64,000 nucleotides of DNA, from NCBI GenBank assembly GCA_009617715.1, contig VTFK01000329.1:247681-311680 (forward strand). The letters are read 5' to 3'. The stretch's first letter is position 1. Every line of letters begins with the position of its first letter. Positions 24,440 to 35,037 of the stretch are shown in pieces. Under the pieces are notes generated by a model, which worked only from the letters and a program-made list of their open reading frames with translations, was not told the origin of the DNA and ran no database searches. Position numbers and translations under genes: made by a program. The DNA comes from Plectrocnemia conspersa (taxonomy: Eukaryota > Arthropoda > Insecta > Trichoptera > Polycentropodidae).

Positions 24440-25020
24440 TGTATAATAAACCCTTATAAAATGCCCGTGTAATGTCTAAAAATGCTGCAGGACAATAATG
24501 TTATTCTTCCAGATTTTTAGATATTTTGTTAAGTCATCCTCCCTGAAGGCAAAATGGTAATTAAAGATCAGATTTTTTGCTTCAGTATTGGTTTCAATCT
24601 TTGAAGAAATAGTTTTTTGAATATTTGTGATAAGATCAGGAACAGACTAATTGGTCTGTAGGACTCTGGTCTGACGGTATCCTTTCCTGTTTTTAAAGCA
24701 TAATTTCCGCAACAATTGATCAGGGTAGTATGCCACTATTATTATGGCATTGAATATAAATGTAAAGAATTTTATGCCTTTTTTGAAAATTCCTTTAATA
24801 TTTTACCTGTAATTAGGTTATATTCTGCTGCTTTTTTTTAAATAGATCCTTCATTATCGTTGTTCTTTAACTCTAAACAATATTATTTGTGGGCTAAGTT
24901 GGAAAGGCGTTTCGAGATATTCATGTGCTTCTTTTTCGGTTTCAGTTTGGGAGTCTAGATTGTGTGGTTTAAAACAGTTTCCAGATGTTTATCAAAAGTT
25001 AAGGATTTTTTGAAAATGGT
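24440..25020 (-). pseudogene. degraded Jockey pol fragment
   Basis: On the minus strand, from about 25010 down, the translation includes FDKHLETVLNHTI, then a break, AEYNLITGKILKEF, a shift into KAIKFFTFIFNAI, and further on NLIFNYHFALRE. These match, in order, the Jockey region before the RT palm (the usual DLITGKILKELP...FNAILRLGYFPDQWK...NLIPDHQFGFR). Many stops and shifts remain. It is older than the family 2 elements. The catalytic motifs lie downstream and are not preserved here. Confidence 0.65.
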
Positions 25021-26641
25021 TATGTATGCTTTTGAAATTAACTTTTATAAAAAAAACGATGTAATGCACCACGAGCATCAAACAGTGGCATTTGTATTTC
25101 TGTGATTAATGACAGTATCGTGCTAGATACCATTTACCTATATATAAAAGAGTTCTCGCTATAGGCTAGTATCTTAGGGACTTGTCGGCTTGACAAAGGG
25201 GAAGACTGACTTGCCGATGTTTATGACTTAATAACGTAATATAATATTTGCTATCAGTTTTTTTTTTGTCTTAAACGTTTGAGACTTGTGCGTAAATTAT
25301 ACAATAAACTAATTAAACGTCTTAGACCTGTCTTTATTCGTCTTAAATGATCTAAGAACATTTCTGATTTGTCCGCGCATACCGATCTGGATTTATTGTG
25401 GAGGTGAGCTGCTAACAAGCGTTGATTTTTCAGCGTCGTTTTTCATGCCTTTATTTTCAGTTATTTTTTCTAATTACCTGGGCAAGCATAACAAATTACG
25501 ATTTGGAGGAAATTCTCTCTACATTTTATTAATACTTAATATATATTATAGGCAAAAATAATTCAGTAAGAGATAATATTTTTTTTGGAACAAACGTTTT
25601 TTCAAAACTTTTTGCAAAAATCATCTTAAAACTATTTTAAATATATTTATAAATGTATTGTATCGAATGCTTAATTGTTGTCCAATAAAACTAATAGATT
25701 TTTATAAAGATTAAAAATGTAGGAACATACATACAATAAAATTAAGTACGAGTTGCTAGTTAATAGCCATTTTTTAGTTAAAAAAAAAAGCTAAAATATT
25801 AAACTGATTCTCTAAAAGCCTTCATCTATGTATAATATATACATATATAACATAATAATACCCTTGAGAATAATTATATATAATTTGAGCATTTGTGACG
25901 ACTTATTATAAAATATAACCCACAACCCAGCTTTTAATAAATCTCATGTATACTAAGGTTTTTACGTTAGTGTTTATTATTATTATTTCGGTTGAACAAA
26001 TTTCGTTCAATTTTATTTAACTAATTTCATTTTTAGCACCACATCACGAGACGCTAACCCAACCATTTTTCTCTCAAGCCACCGACGAACGCCTCTCTCG
26101 TGTCGTCCCCAAATGGGCATATTATTAAACATTAGACAATCTGATTCTCCACCGAGAGACGCCATTTATCCTTCTTTATTTTATGTGGGCAATTTCTTTG
26201 GCTGTCAACGTCACCGGACGAGAAAAACCCGTTTCGGTTTCTGACTCAAACCACTCGTGGGTCGCTCGAGAGTGGACAGGTCTGTCAAAATCCCGCGAAG
26301 AGTTTCATCGCCACCATCGCAAAATTCAATTTGTTTCGTTATACACGTACCCGAGCACTCCAGGGGCGGCTGAGATTTTCACGGCGGGCGATTCTCGGAA
26401 TTCGACTGTTGAGGAAAAATTATTTTTTAAGCAAAATTTTTAAAATACTAGGAATTAAGGCAAGATCAAACAAAAAGATCCCCGAGGCGATTCGTTATCA
26501 ATTATAACTTTTTTTTTACACAAAAAAGTATTGTTTTATTAAAAATATGCTTTTTAAATATAAAAAAATATTATTATTATTATTATTAAAATACATCGTT
26601 ATTCTCTGGAGCTAAAATAAATTGCAACATATAAATATATA
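25021..26641. other. spacer with a GC-richer block at about 26040-26430
   Basis: No recognisable gene. The 26040-26430 stretch is clearly GC-richer than its surroundings and contains an 86-codon open frame (26183-26443) with no family resemblance. It is a candidate conserved noncoding element or untranslated exon. Confidence 0.45.
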
Positions 26642-26990
26642 GGTTGGAATAGCGTAGTTCGTAAGTTCTAGAATGGTAACTCAGAGGAACACGGGTTCGA
26701 ACTACGGCAACAGACTTAAATTTTTATTTATAAAAGGCGATATTATTTAAAATCGGCTCCAGCTGCAAAGGAACATCTACTTATTTTAAATTAAAATACA
26801 CAAAATATTTTTAATGAAATATTTAGATGTCAACGATTTTTATTAAACCATAAACAAATATCTGCAAGTATTAAATTTTAATATTTGTAGATTTACGTTA
26901 TGTCTGATTGACTTATTCATTTAATACAGATTTATATTGTTGTGCACATTGGGCATATGAGGGACCCATCAGATTGCAAAGGAAGATTAA
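26642..26990 (+). mobile_element. tRNA-derived SINE, copy 1
   Basis: The head has RNA polymerase III signals: an A-box-like TAGCGTAGTTCG (26650-26661) and a B box GGTTCGAAC (26694-26702), spaced as in tRNA genes. The body shares landmarks with the 30.7 kb copy: AATTTTTATTTATAAAA, GCGATATT, CGGC...CAGCTGCA, ACATCTA, AGATGTCA-CGATT and the terminal block ATCAGATTGCAAAGGAAGAT. The tRNA-like part does not fold into a clean cloverleaf, so this is a SINE rather than a tRNA gene. An A-rich stretch follows at about 27021-27053 and may or may not belong to it. Confidence 0.7.
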
Positions 26991-28008
26991 GTAACTTTAT
27001 CCACTTGAATACATAAAATCACAAAATAAAAAAAAAAAAAAATAATAAAAATAAATTAGTAGATAAGTCTAGTAAAAATTACAAATTAAATATAAAATAC
27101 AAGAACAGCAATTAATTTTGAGCAACTAAATATTATATTTATTTTATTATATATGTATAATTATTATTAACATTTGATTTATTTAATTTATAATATATTT
27201 AATTGGTCAATTTCACAATTTTATTTCTTTTTATAATTATTTTTAGATTAATGTAAATGAAACTCTTACCGTAAATGATTTATTCTCCCATATACATTTG
27301 TCATATTTTCATCTTATCTGCTTCTGCCGAGCTAGCGATATAAGCTCATAAATCACTGCGTTAAACGAGATGGTATTAACTGGAGACGAAAAGTTTTATT
27401 ATAAAGTGACAAATTTCATCTAATATTTACATTCGAAAAATATTGGATTTTTCACTCTAAATCACGTGATTGACAAGCACTTGAAAAATTGTGACATGGA
27501 AAATCACTACGAATTATTTACTTTATAATTTATTATTCAAACGAGGTATCAAAAAAATTAAACGTTTAAAAATTTAAAAGTTAACGAAAATGCGTTATGA
27601 ATAATAATATAATCGTATAATCAAATAATCTAGGGGTGGTTTTTATTTTTATATAGTGGTTTTATATATTATTGTTTTAAATTTAAATATAAACGTTTAG
27701 GACTGCATTAGTTTTATGAAAAAAATCAAGAAAAATTTTTTTACATACAGCTATAACTGTATGAAATTATCTGATTTGTTACTATTTTAATTGTATATTA
27801 TTATTAGCAAAACTTAAAAAAAAACATTTTTTATATACCTATAAAAATAATATTTAAACACATTTTTATATTAATCTAAAAAAAATTGATAATACGCAAC
27901 AATTAAAGCACATTGTCGTTTTGATATCAGAAAATACAATTAAAATATTTTGCGTTACCACACTAACCCACTTATCTCATATATCAGATACTAAGATAAA
28001 AACAACAT
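26991..28008. other. AT-rich spacer
   Basis: Nothing recognisable apart from the A-rich stretch near 27021-27053. Confidence 0.5.
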
Positions 28009-28039
28009 TTTATTTATTTATTTATTTATTAAAATTATA

Positions 28040-28082
28040 ACCATCGTGACCTGACAGGCAAACCCAATGCGTCACGATAGTC
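28040..28082 (-). repeat. 3'-terminal stem-loop of a non-LTR element
   Basis: On the minus strand GACTATCGTGAC pairs with GTCACGATGGT, fully paired apart from one G-U. This is the family 1 version of the stem. Confidence 0.8.
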
Positions 28083-28142
28083 AAAGGTACAAATACATCA
28101 TAATACATACAAATATAAACAAGACAAAACAACAGACACAAA

Positions 28143-28860
28143 TCACCTCAACAGGTGTGCATTGTCCCATACGAATTGAACCAAAACTCCATATGTGCAA
28201 GAGAAAATGTCAATATTTCTATGGACAGAATTGAGCAGATGAATAGCCTTAGCCAGAGAAGAGTTGGCAAGTGCTCCAGTTCTAGACTTTACAGGCAAGA
28301 ATAGTGGACGTGACTGAGAACTATAACCACCTTCAGGAGCCCACATTTGAAGCTGCTCGAGCACTGAAGGATTGTCTACGATGCCCTTGAGCAATTTCCA
28401 GAAGTGTTTAATTACATAAACACTTCTGTGAGTCGACAAAGAAACGTATCCCAGGGCTCCCAAAATAAAAGCACTGGGAAACAAGAACGGATAATACCCG
28501 TATTCCTTCAAGTATAAATATCGAAGAAATTTACGTTGTCTTTTTCCAGCTTCAATTCATTACATTGATTCATTACGCCTGGGATCCAAATGATGGAGCT
28601 AGTTTCTGGTATGCTGCGGACTAGAGTATCATAAAGAGTGCGCAATACTAAAGTATTCCTGAAGTAACGCGCATTTCTCAAGATAAAACCGAGCATTTTT
28701 AAGGATTTGCTATGAGTCTGCAATGTGCTGGCTAAATTTCCATCGGTCTTCGAAAGTCACTCCTAAATCCTTAGTTGAAGAAAACATTTCCAGAAAATAT
28801 CCGTCTAGATGGTATGAATATTTTGCCGGCGTTAACGACATTGAAAATGAAATTGTTAAA
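28143..28860 (-). pseudogene. non-LTR pol C-terminal region, frameshifted
   Basis: Three overlapping frames (28860-28710, 28723-28508, 28511-28143) together give SLTPAKYSYHLDGYFLEMF, then STKDLGVTFEDRWKF, HSKSLKMLGFILRNARYF, an LYDTLVRSIPE block, and EYGYYPFLFPSAFILGALGY followed by the last about 100 residues. This region lies after the RT palm (thumb/connection) of Jockey/CR1-like pol. Two frameshifts break it. The upstream open frame begins with residues that have no counterpart in the other copies, so host sequence probably starts near 28860. Confidence 0.85.
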
Positions 28861-30674
28861 AAAACATATAATATAACCACAAAATGTTCCAGAACACATT
28901 TTAACAATTGCACTCTTTAGTCAAATATACATTAATTGGCATCTAATCCATATTTCTTCTTTTTAATTTTTCTTTTCACTTAAATTTTAGAAGAGTTTTT
29001 AGTTTTCGTCTCTTAAATTTTAACTACGAACGTCTTATTTTATATTATCATTATAAAATTAAAAACATCAACATGGTTAAGAGATAGTAATATTTTTTTG
29101 TATAAAAAAAAATAAAAAAAATCTTGCGGTTTTTACAATATATTCAGAATCAAATAAGTACAGAAAATAATAATCTTTACATTTCTAGACAACTGGTTTA
29201 TATCATATATTGGTTTTAGAAAGCGTTCAATTTTTGTATAAATGTCTGAATTTCCATTTTTAAGTCTTGCAATATGGTGTCGTACAGTATCTTTTACACG
29301 TCTCAGTTGTAAATAGTAAACTCTGATTAAGGATTAGTTAGAAAACTCTAATGAAACAAAACTAGCCACAGTCTATCATAAACAAATCATATTTTGTTAT
29401 AAATGAATGGACCTTGAGAAGTATGGTATTAGATAATTGTATGCCAATTAAAATAAAGTTCACTTTTTATTACAGTAAATGGTCTAATATTTATAGCAAC
29501 TGCGCAAATGTGTGTTTGTGTAACGTGAAAAAATAAAGAAGGATATTGCTTGTCATTGAATAGTGTTCTTATCTGTCGTGATTTTCCTAATTGATATAAA
29601 TGTTTTTGCGTGCTTCAACAATTCTTGATACGTTATTTTTTTCCATGAGTACTTCCATATTTTTACTTATTAATAACAGAACAAATATATTAAACGGTTT
29701 ATTTATTTCATGAATAGCTGTTTTAATATCGTAATATTGTTGTACAATTACGGTAACCATTAAATATCCAACATGGCATATACAGACTTATATGGCTCTC
29801 CGTAGAAACACGACTTGGCAAGTCGTATAAATTTAAAAAAAATCTTAAACATTTTCCATCGTAAATAACGTATTTTAAACCCATTTCCCGACCAGTAAAA
29901 CGTCCATAAAGCGACACAACGCAAACGTTACCGTCATACCTGTACACGTGATACGTTTTCTTCGGCACCACGTTACACGATACGTATTTACCTTGTACGT
30001 GGAATTTTTGATGATTTTTTTATTTCTCATCGTGAATAGTCTCGTTACGCCGTAGTGACGATATTGGTGTACTATGACAAGGATGACATATGTAATATTT
30101 TCGTCGCAAATGATAGCATGTCACATTCAATAAGGGGTATGTGTATGGAAAAATATGAAATTATGCGATACGCGTGTGCAAACTTGTAAATTTTTATGTT
30201 CGTCTCAGTAATATACAAGGCGCTTTTTTTTATTTATTCGCTCTTTTTCGACTAACTAAAAAAAATAATAATATTCAGATTTTGCGGTGGAAAATTTACA
30301 GAGTAAATTTTTTTGTACAGTCATGTGTATGTGGAACGAAGGCGAAATAAAATTAATAAAACAACGTACACCGTGTATGTACGTCGGCTTTTCAAATACT
30401 GTGCCATTTTTTAAAAGTTTGCTATAAATTACATAATGGATGGCACAAAAAACCAGACCAGATTTTTAAATGCTTATGTCATGTAATTATGATTTATTAC
30501 ACTTTTTAATAATCAAATGATCAAGACAAATAATTTCCTGTGTTCAATATTTGTATTGATAAAATATTTAATACACCTGGCTTTTTAAAAAATATTCATC
30601 GATATAATGTATTTGTTATATCAGATTATTATTTATATATATTTAGTTATTTTTCTTTTGTACATTTTTATTTT
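28861..30674. other. AT-rich spacer
   Basis: No gene or repeat that I can support. The open frame at 29723-29971 (minus) sits in a slightly GC-richer stretch and resembles no family I know. Confidence 0.45.
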
Positions 30675-30950
30675 ATAGGACGTAACGTCTCAGACTAATA
30701 ACTTTCAGGTTGCGGGTTCGAGCCCCTGCAGTGGCACTCGAATTTTTATTAATAAAAAATGCGCTATTTAAAAAAAACGGCAACAGCTGCAGTGACATCT
30801 ATTGGTTATAAATTATATTGCACATAATAATTTATAATTATCAATATAGATGTCACCGATTGCCAAAATTTTAGTCTGGTGGTTAATACCGTTGTAGCAT
30901 ATTGGGCTAACGCCTATCAGGTTACAACGGAAGATTAATTAAAAAATAAA
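30675..30950 (+). mobile_element. tRNA-derived SINE, copy 2
   Basis: The B box GGTTCGAGC (30715-30723) sits in a T-arm-like context (TGCGGG and CCCTGCA). The A box is degraded. Downstream landmarks match copy 1 in order: AATTTTTATTAATAAAA, GCGCTATT, CGGCAACAGCTGCA, ACATCTA, AGATGTCACCGATT, ATTGGGC and ATCAGGTTACAACGGAAGAT. The two copies are substantially diverged, so the family is old. It ends in an A-rich segment. Confidence 0.7.
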
Positions 30951-32106
30951 TTTTGATCTTAATTTCCCATAAATTTTTTTGAAACATGCGACTCTTCTTA
31001 GTATTTTTTTTAATTGTGGACACTTCCTTTATTTTAATTTTTTTAGTTCTTTCAGTAGGCATTGGAAAAATTAAAATTGTTGTTTTATCTAATTTTAAAC
31101 CATAGCAATTATATATTTACTACATTTACTTTTTAATTTGAATTACTTAGATTTTTTAATGTATAAATCACGTGACGTAGGGCAACACATTGTTCTCGCC
31201 TGGACTGGCAAGACGACGACTGGCGGTGCCTCGTCTGTCGATCTCTCGTATTATAACATCCGATTCAAACTGTATATTATTTTAATAAACCAGCGGCTCA
31301 TTCTGTATATAATTGCCACCCGATGTCACATGTCCGCCAAATATAAATAAATATTTTACAAATCAATAGAGGTATATAAATAAGATGTAGTGAAATTATA
31401 AGCATTGTTGATGATAAAATGAATAGTTGTAGCATAAATAAATCATTTCTCAAAATGATCATGGGGTATGACAGTAAAGGTCATAAGGCCGATATGAGGT
31501 TAAAAGGTCGCCGTGGGTTGCTCTCGGTACAAATTTCCAAATAAAAATTCGATTAGATCTGAAATGTTATTGAGAAAGAGGTAAGGAAAATGTGTAATCC
31601 AATTCAACTCACATATAGCCGCATTGAATAAAAATTCACTCTCTTGTGCATGCACTACTTAAAGGGCCGTTAAAACGATCGTTTAATTGTATTTAGCTGC
31701 AGTTCGTGAAGATGTGGGCAATTTTAACCCTTAGAAATAAATATAAAACGCGTTATTATTTTAATTTACCGTGTTACTATGTATAAATGTTTTGTTTTAT
31801 ATTATCAAAAAATATTTTAATACTGTTTTAACTGAACAATGAAGTTTAGTTGATTTTTGCTTAAAGAGAGCTTTCAAAGGGCTGAAAATTTAAAAGTAAA
31901 AACTGTGGATCAAGATTTGATCTTTGCGGTACCCAAATGAATGTTAAGTAGTATTCTTTTGAGTATTGCAGACAAGTAGTTATGAGAGAACCTCTTTTAA
32001 TCATCGAAAAATCTGAGATTGATTAATTTGGTGAATAAAATTGAGCTTATAATGGTTCAGATTATTATTGTTTATTTTAAAACTATATATCACCTCTTTA
32101 GTGTTT
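30951..32106. other. spacer with GC-richer block at about 31430-31700
   Basis: No gene is recognisable. The 31138-31350 open frame includes a short GC-richer segment but resembles nothing known. Confidence 0.45.
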
Positions 32107-32114
32107 AGTGATAG

Positions 32115-32372
32115 CAGTGGCGTAGCTATGGGGTGGCGGGCCGCCCCGGGCGGCACATACTTGGGGGCGGCATATTCGCGATGGGATCGTCTAGTGTGGT
32201 TCTTAACCTTGAATGTACTAAAACATATACAAATCCATGAATAACAAAAGCTTAATAGTAACCAATTTATTATTTTAAGAAATTCTGATTTTATTACCTT
32301 GCAAAAAATGTATGGGGGGGGCGGCAATTTTATGGATCGCCCTGGGCGACACATACCCTAGCTACGTCACTG
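32115..32372. mobile_element. hAT-type MITE, 258 bp
   Basis: The element is flanked by a perfect 8-bp duplication AGTGATAG (32107-32114 and 32373-32380), the target size of hAT transposons. Its ends are inverted repeats starting CAGTGGCGTAGCTA and CAGTGACGTAGCTA. The termini are GC-rich (GGGCGGC-type blocks) with an AT-rich centre. It encodes no transposase and must have been moved in trans by an autonomous hAT. The open frame at 32001-32354 runs across it and is not a gene. Confidence 0.9.
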
Positions 32373-32380
32373 AGTGATAG

Positions 32381-33805
32381 TAAAACGCAGAGGTATGATA
32401 TGTATATATTTATATTGTTGTTTAACGAGCTTTTATTTTGCTCTAACTTCATTATAAACGTTTATTGATTTACATTTTAAACCAACTCTTATAATGTTTA
32501 TTTAATGTATACACATCGAATCATATATAACGATTTGCGGTAGACTGTTTCGACATTTCATCACTTCCACACGATTCATCACGTCAAAGTGTGCAAACAC
32601 GAGTGGTTATTGATTGAACGGTCACCTACGTGAGATTTGACCAAAGATTCGCAAAACAGTTACGAGGCCATTCGATAAGTCACGTTCACCTTCCTTTATC
32701 CCCCCACCCTATACACATATATGAAGTGGATGTATTTTTTCCTTTTCTTAGTCCTCTCGCCCCAGTCGAATTTGCATTAGAGCCTTTCGCATAACCGGGA
32801 CTTTGCGCGGTCACATGCTCCAAAGTAAATTCCGCTCACAAAAGGATAACTTAAAAAACAATGTGACCTGAACGTGGAATGGCTTAATAAAAGTAAAAAT
32901 AATAGAAAGAAGAAAAGATAAAGTGCTGTGAAAGGCTTTAGCGGAATGGAGATAGAGTACAATGGGTGCGGCGCATACGTACGCCTCTGTGTTCCGTTTC
33001 TGTTCGATGCTCGAACGTCGCTTCCGCTTTGACTGTGACTAAATCCATATTGAATTCTAAATTAATAAATAAGGGTTTTATTTTCACTTCAAAATCAATC
33101 GATCAACTTATATTTATTTTATATGGTATCAAAAATGTTATAAAAATATGTATTTTATATGTTATGAAAAATGTAAAATCCACCAGATCAGGAATTTTTT
33201 ATGGAATTTCATTAAAATAAGTTGTATAGTTATCATACAATTTTACATACAGCTATATATTCTAAAATTATTAAAACCATTTATTATCTTCTTCTGCATA
33301 GTTTTCAATTATTTTTAATATATAGTTGCTTTTCTAAATCTTTCGATTTCAGCTACCTAAAAATATGAAAATTAAATTAATATTTTCAAGTTGTATGAGT
33401 GTAAAATAAATTTTATTTTCTGCAAATTTCATGATCTGCAATTTAATACAAAATTGTCCCTTAATACCTGCTAATAGTTTTTAATTAATTAATTTTAACT
33501 ATTGTTTTTTTATGAAATTCTATATTTGCAAAGATTTTTTGTATCTCAAAAATGTTTAAAACTGTTAAAACTAAATCACAAATGAACATTTGTAGTATGT
33601 CTTTGAATGCTCAGTTGAAATAAAATATGACAATAAATTTTCAATAAAATTTTAACTCAAATCCATAATATTTTTTTTTTAAATATTACAAAAACACTCA
33701 GTACTTTATTATCAGACTTTGTTGCTCCAAAATTCAGAATTATTTACTAAATTAACTTTATTTAATAATGGCAAAAAATCAGTGTTTCTTGCCGTTATTA
33801 CCTTC
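32381..33805. other. spacer with GC-richer block at about 32540-33020
   Basis: No recognisable gene. The 32540-33020 block is GC-richer than the DNA on either side and contains open frames at 32777-32962 and 32966-33220, neither resembling a known protein. Confidence 0.45.
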
Positions 33806-33819
33806 ATATAAAAATAAAG

Positions 33820-33874
33820 TGAAAACTCTTGAGGATGCTGGGACAATCTCCGGCGAAATATAGAGGGAGACTCA
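33820..33874 (+). ncRNA. hammerhead-ribozyme-like motif, array copy 1
   Basis: Core TTGAGGA (33829-33835; consensus CTGANGA, so C3 is U and would make a U-G pair with G8), one extra T (33836), stem II GCTGG (33837-33841) with CCGGC (33850-33854) and loop GACAATCT, then GAAA (33855-33858) and TATA (33859-33862). Stem I pairs CTC (33826-33828) with GAG (33863-33865), followed by an internal loop and a distal AGTGA/TCATT pairing. Cleavage would follow base 33862. The C3 change probably weakens activity. Confidence 0.6.
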
Positions 33875-34181
33875 TTCAAAAAAAGATAAACGCGAACAAA
33901 ACACGTGAATACATTTTAAAAAAAATATAATATCGCGTAAAATATAAACAATTTAATAATAATATCAGTAACGTGCTGTATAATGTTTTCAACGATTGAA
34001 CATTTGTAACAATACTACAAACGATCTAATAAATTTTTTTCAGTATGCTTCTATTCGCGGAGCAGTGAAGGTATTAACATTCAAACTTAGGTGTTTTTAA
34101 CTTTAAAACCAATAAAAAAAGTGTAAATTAAAAATCCTGACATGCACGTTGTAAAAAAAAGTGTACTCTATAAAAATAAGG

Positions 34182-34236
34182 TGAAAATTCTTGAGGATGC
34201 TGGGACAATCTCCGGCGAATTATAGAGAGAGACTCG
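34182..34236 (+). ncRNA. hammerhead-ribozyme-like motif, array copy 2 (damaged)
   Basis: Core TTGAGGA (34191-34197), extra T, stem II GCTGG (34199-34203) with CCGGC (34212-34216), then GAAT (34217-34220) where GAAA is required, then TATA. Stem I pairs TTC with GAG. The change in the invariant GAAA should abolish cleavage. Confidence 0.55.
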
Positions 34237-34851
34237 TTAAAAAAAAAGATAAACGCGAACAAAACACGTAAATAATTTTTTTTTTAAATATAATATCGTG
34301 TAAAATATAAACAATTTAATAATAACGTGCTGTATAACGTTTTCAACGATTGAACATTTGTAACAATACTACAAGCGATCGAATAATTTTTTTTTAGTAT
34401 GCTACGATCCGCGGAGCAGTGAAGGTAATAACATTAAAAATTTGGTGTTTTTAACTTAATAAAACCATAAAAAAAAATGCGAATTAAAAATCCTGACCTG
34501 CGCGATGTAAAAAAAGTGTACTCTATAAAAACATATTTAAAAAAAAACTATATTTTTTAAATATATTGCCGCGTAAAAATAAAAACAATTTAATAATATT
34601 AACAGTTACGTGCTGTAAATCATTTTTTAAGGATCGAACATTTGTAACAATACGAAAAAATAATCGATAAAAAATTCTTCAGTATGCTTCTATCCGCGAA
34701 GCAGTGAGGGTGCAATAATATTCAAACTAAAAAACGTGTTTTTAAAATTACAACCAAAAAAATAGTGCGAATAAAAAATCCCTCCCTGCGCGAATTAAAA
34801 AACCCTGCGCGAATTAAAAAAAAAAAAAAAGTGTACCATATAAAAAAATGT

Positions 34852-34904
34852 GTAAAACTCCTGAAGATGCCAGAAAAATCGCTGGCGAAATATAAAGGAG
34901 TTAA
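34852..34904 (+). ncRNA. hammerhead-ribozyme-like motif, array copy 4
   Basis: Core CTGAAGA (34861-34867) is a full match to CTGANGA. Extra T (34868), stem II GCCAG (34869-34873) with CTGGC (34882-34886) around AAAAATCG, GAAA (34887-34890), TATA (34891-34894). Compared with the 40.78 kb copy, two stem II pairs are changed on both sides and stay paired. Stem I has an A-C mismatch at its base but pairs beyond it. Confidence 0.65.
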
Positions 34905-34951
34905 TTCAAAAAACAACGCGAGAAAATCACGTATATAATTTAAAAAAAAAA

Positions 34952-34955
<4 letters not shown>

Positions 34956-35034
<79 letters not shown>
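34956..35034. repeat. (TA)n microsatellite
   Basis: Uninterrupted alternating TA, directly adjoining the last unit of the type B array. Confidence 0.98.

Positions 35035-35037
<3 letters not shown>

Larger units (their letters stand above)
28009..28860 (-). mobile_element. non-LTR retrotransposon 3' piece (family 1, copy 2)
   Basis: On the minus strand this runs from about 28860 to a tail of AAAT units at 28009-28030. It carries only the C-terminal pol region and the 3' UTR. The encoded residues are nearly the same as in the 3.2-3.9 kb part of the plus-strand family 1 copy. The 3' stem-loop lies at 28040-28082. The element is severely 5'-truncated: the RT catalytic motifs are not present. 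Confidence 0.88.
33806..34955 (+). repeat. tandem array of ~335-362-bp units with hammerhead-like motifs (type B)
   Basis: Four units can be read in the same orientation: about 33806-34177, 34178-34517, 34518-34840 and a partial 34841-34955. The first two ribozyme-like cores are 362 bases apart (33829 and 34191); the second and fourth are 670 apart, so about two units of 335. Shared landmarks include GATAAACGCGAACAAAACACG, GAACATTTGTAACAATAC, a CAGTATGCT-CT-CGCG-AGCAGTGA block and GTGTACTCTAT. Unit 3 has lost the ribozyme portion. No open frame persists. Short tandem units with a hammerhead motif per unit are the hallmark of animal retrozymes, small non-coding retroelements that spread through circular RNA. 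That identity is inference. The array ends at a (TA)n tract. Confidence 0.85.

Noticed and set aside
26642..26715. A tRNA gene
   Set aside because: A and B boxes are present, but there is no consistent acceptor or anticodon stem, and the sequence continues into a body shared with the 30.7 kb copy, so it is a SINE head.
32001..32354. A 117-codon open frame on the minus strand
   Set aside because: It crosses the hAT-type MITE and its target duplication, so it is not a gene.
33806..34955. A CRISPR array or a centromeric satellite
   Set aside because: CRISPR does not fit: units are far too long, the DNA is eukaryotic and there are no unique spacers. A simple satellite is possible, but the ribozyme-like motif and only four units favour a retrozyme-like element.
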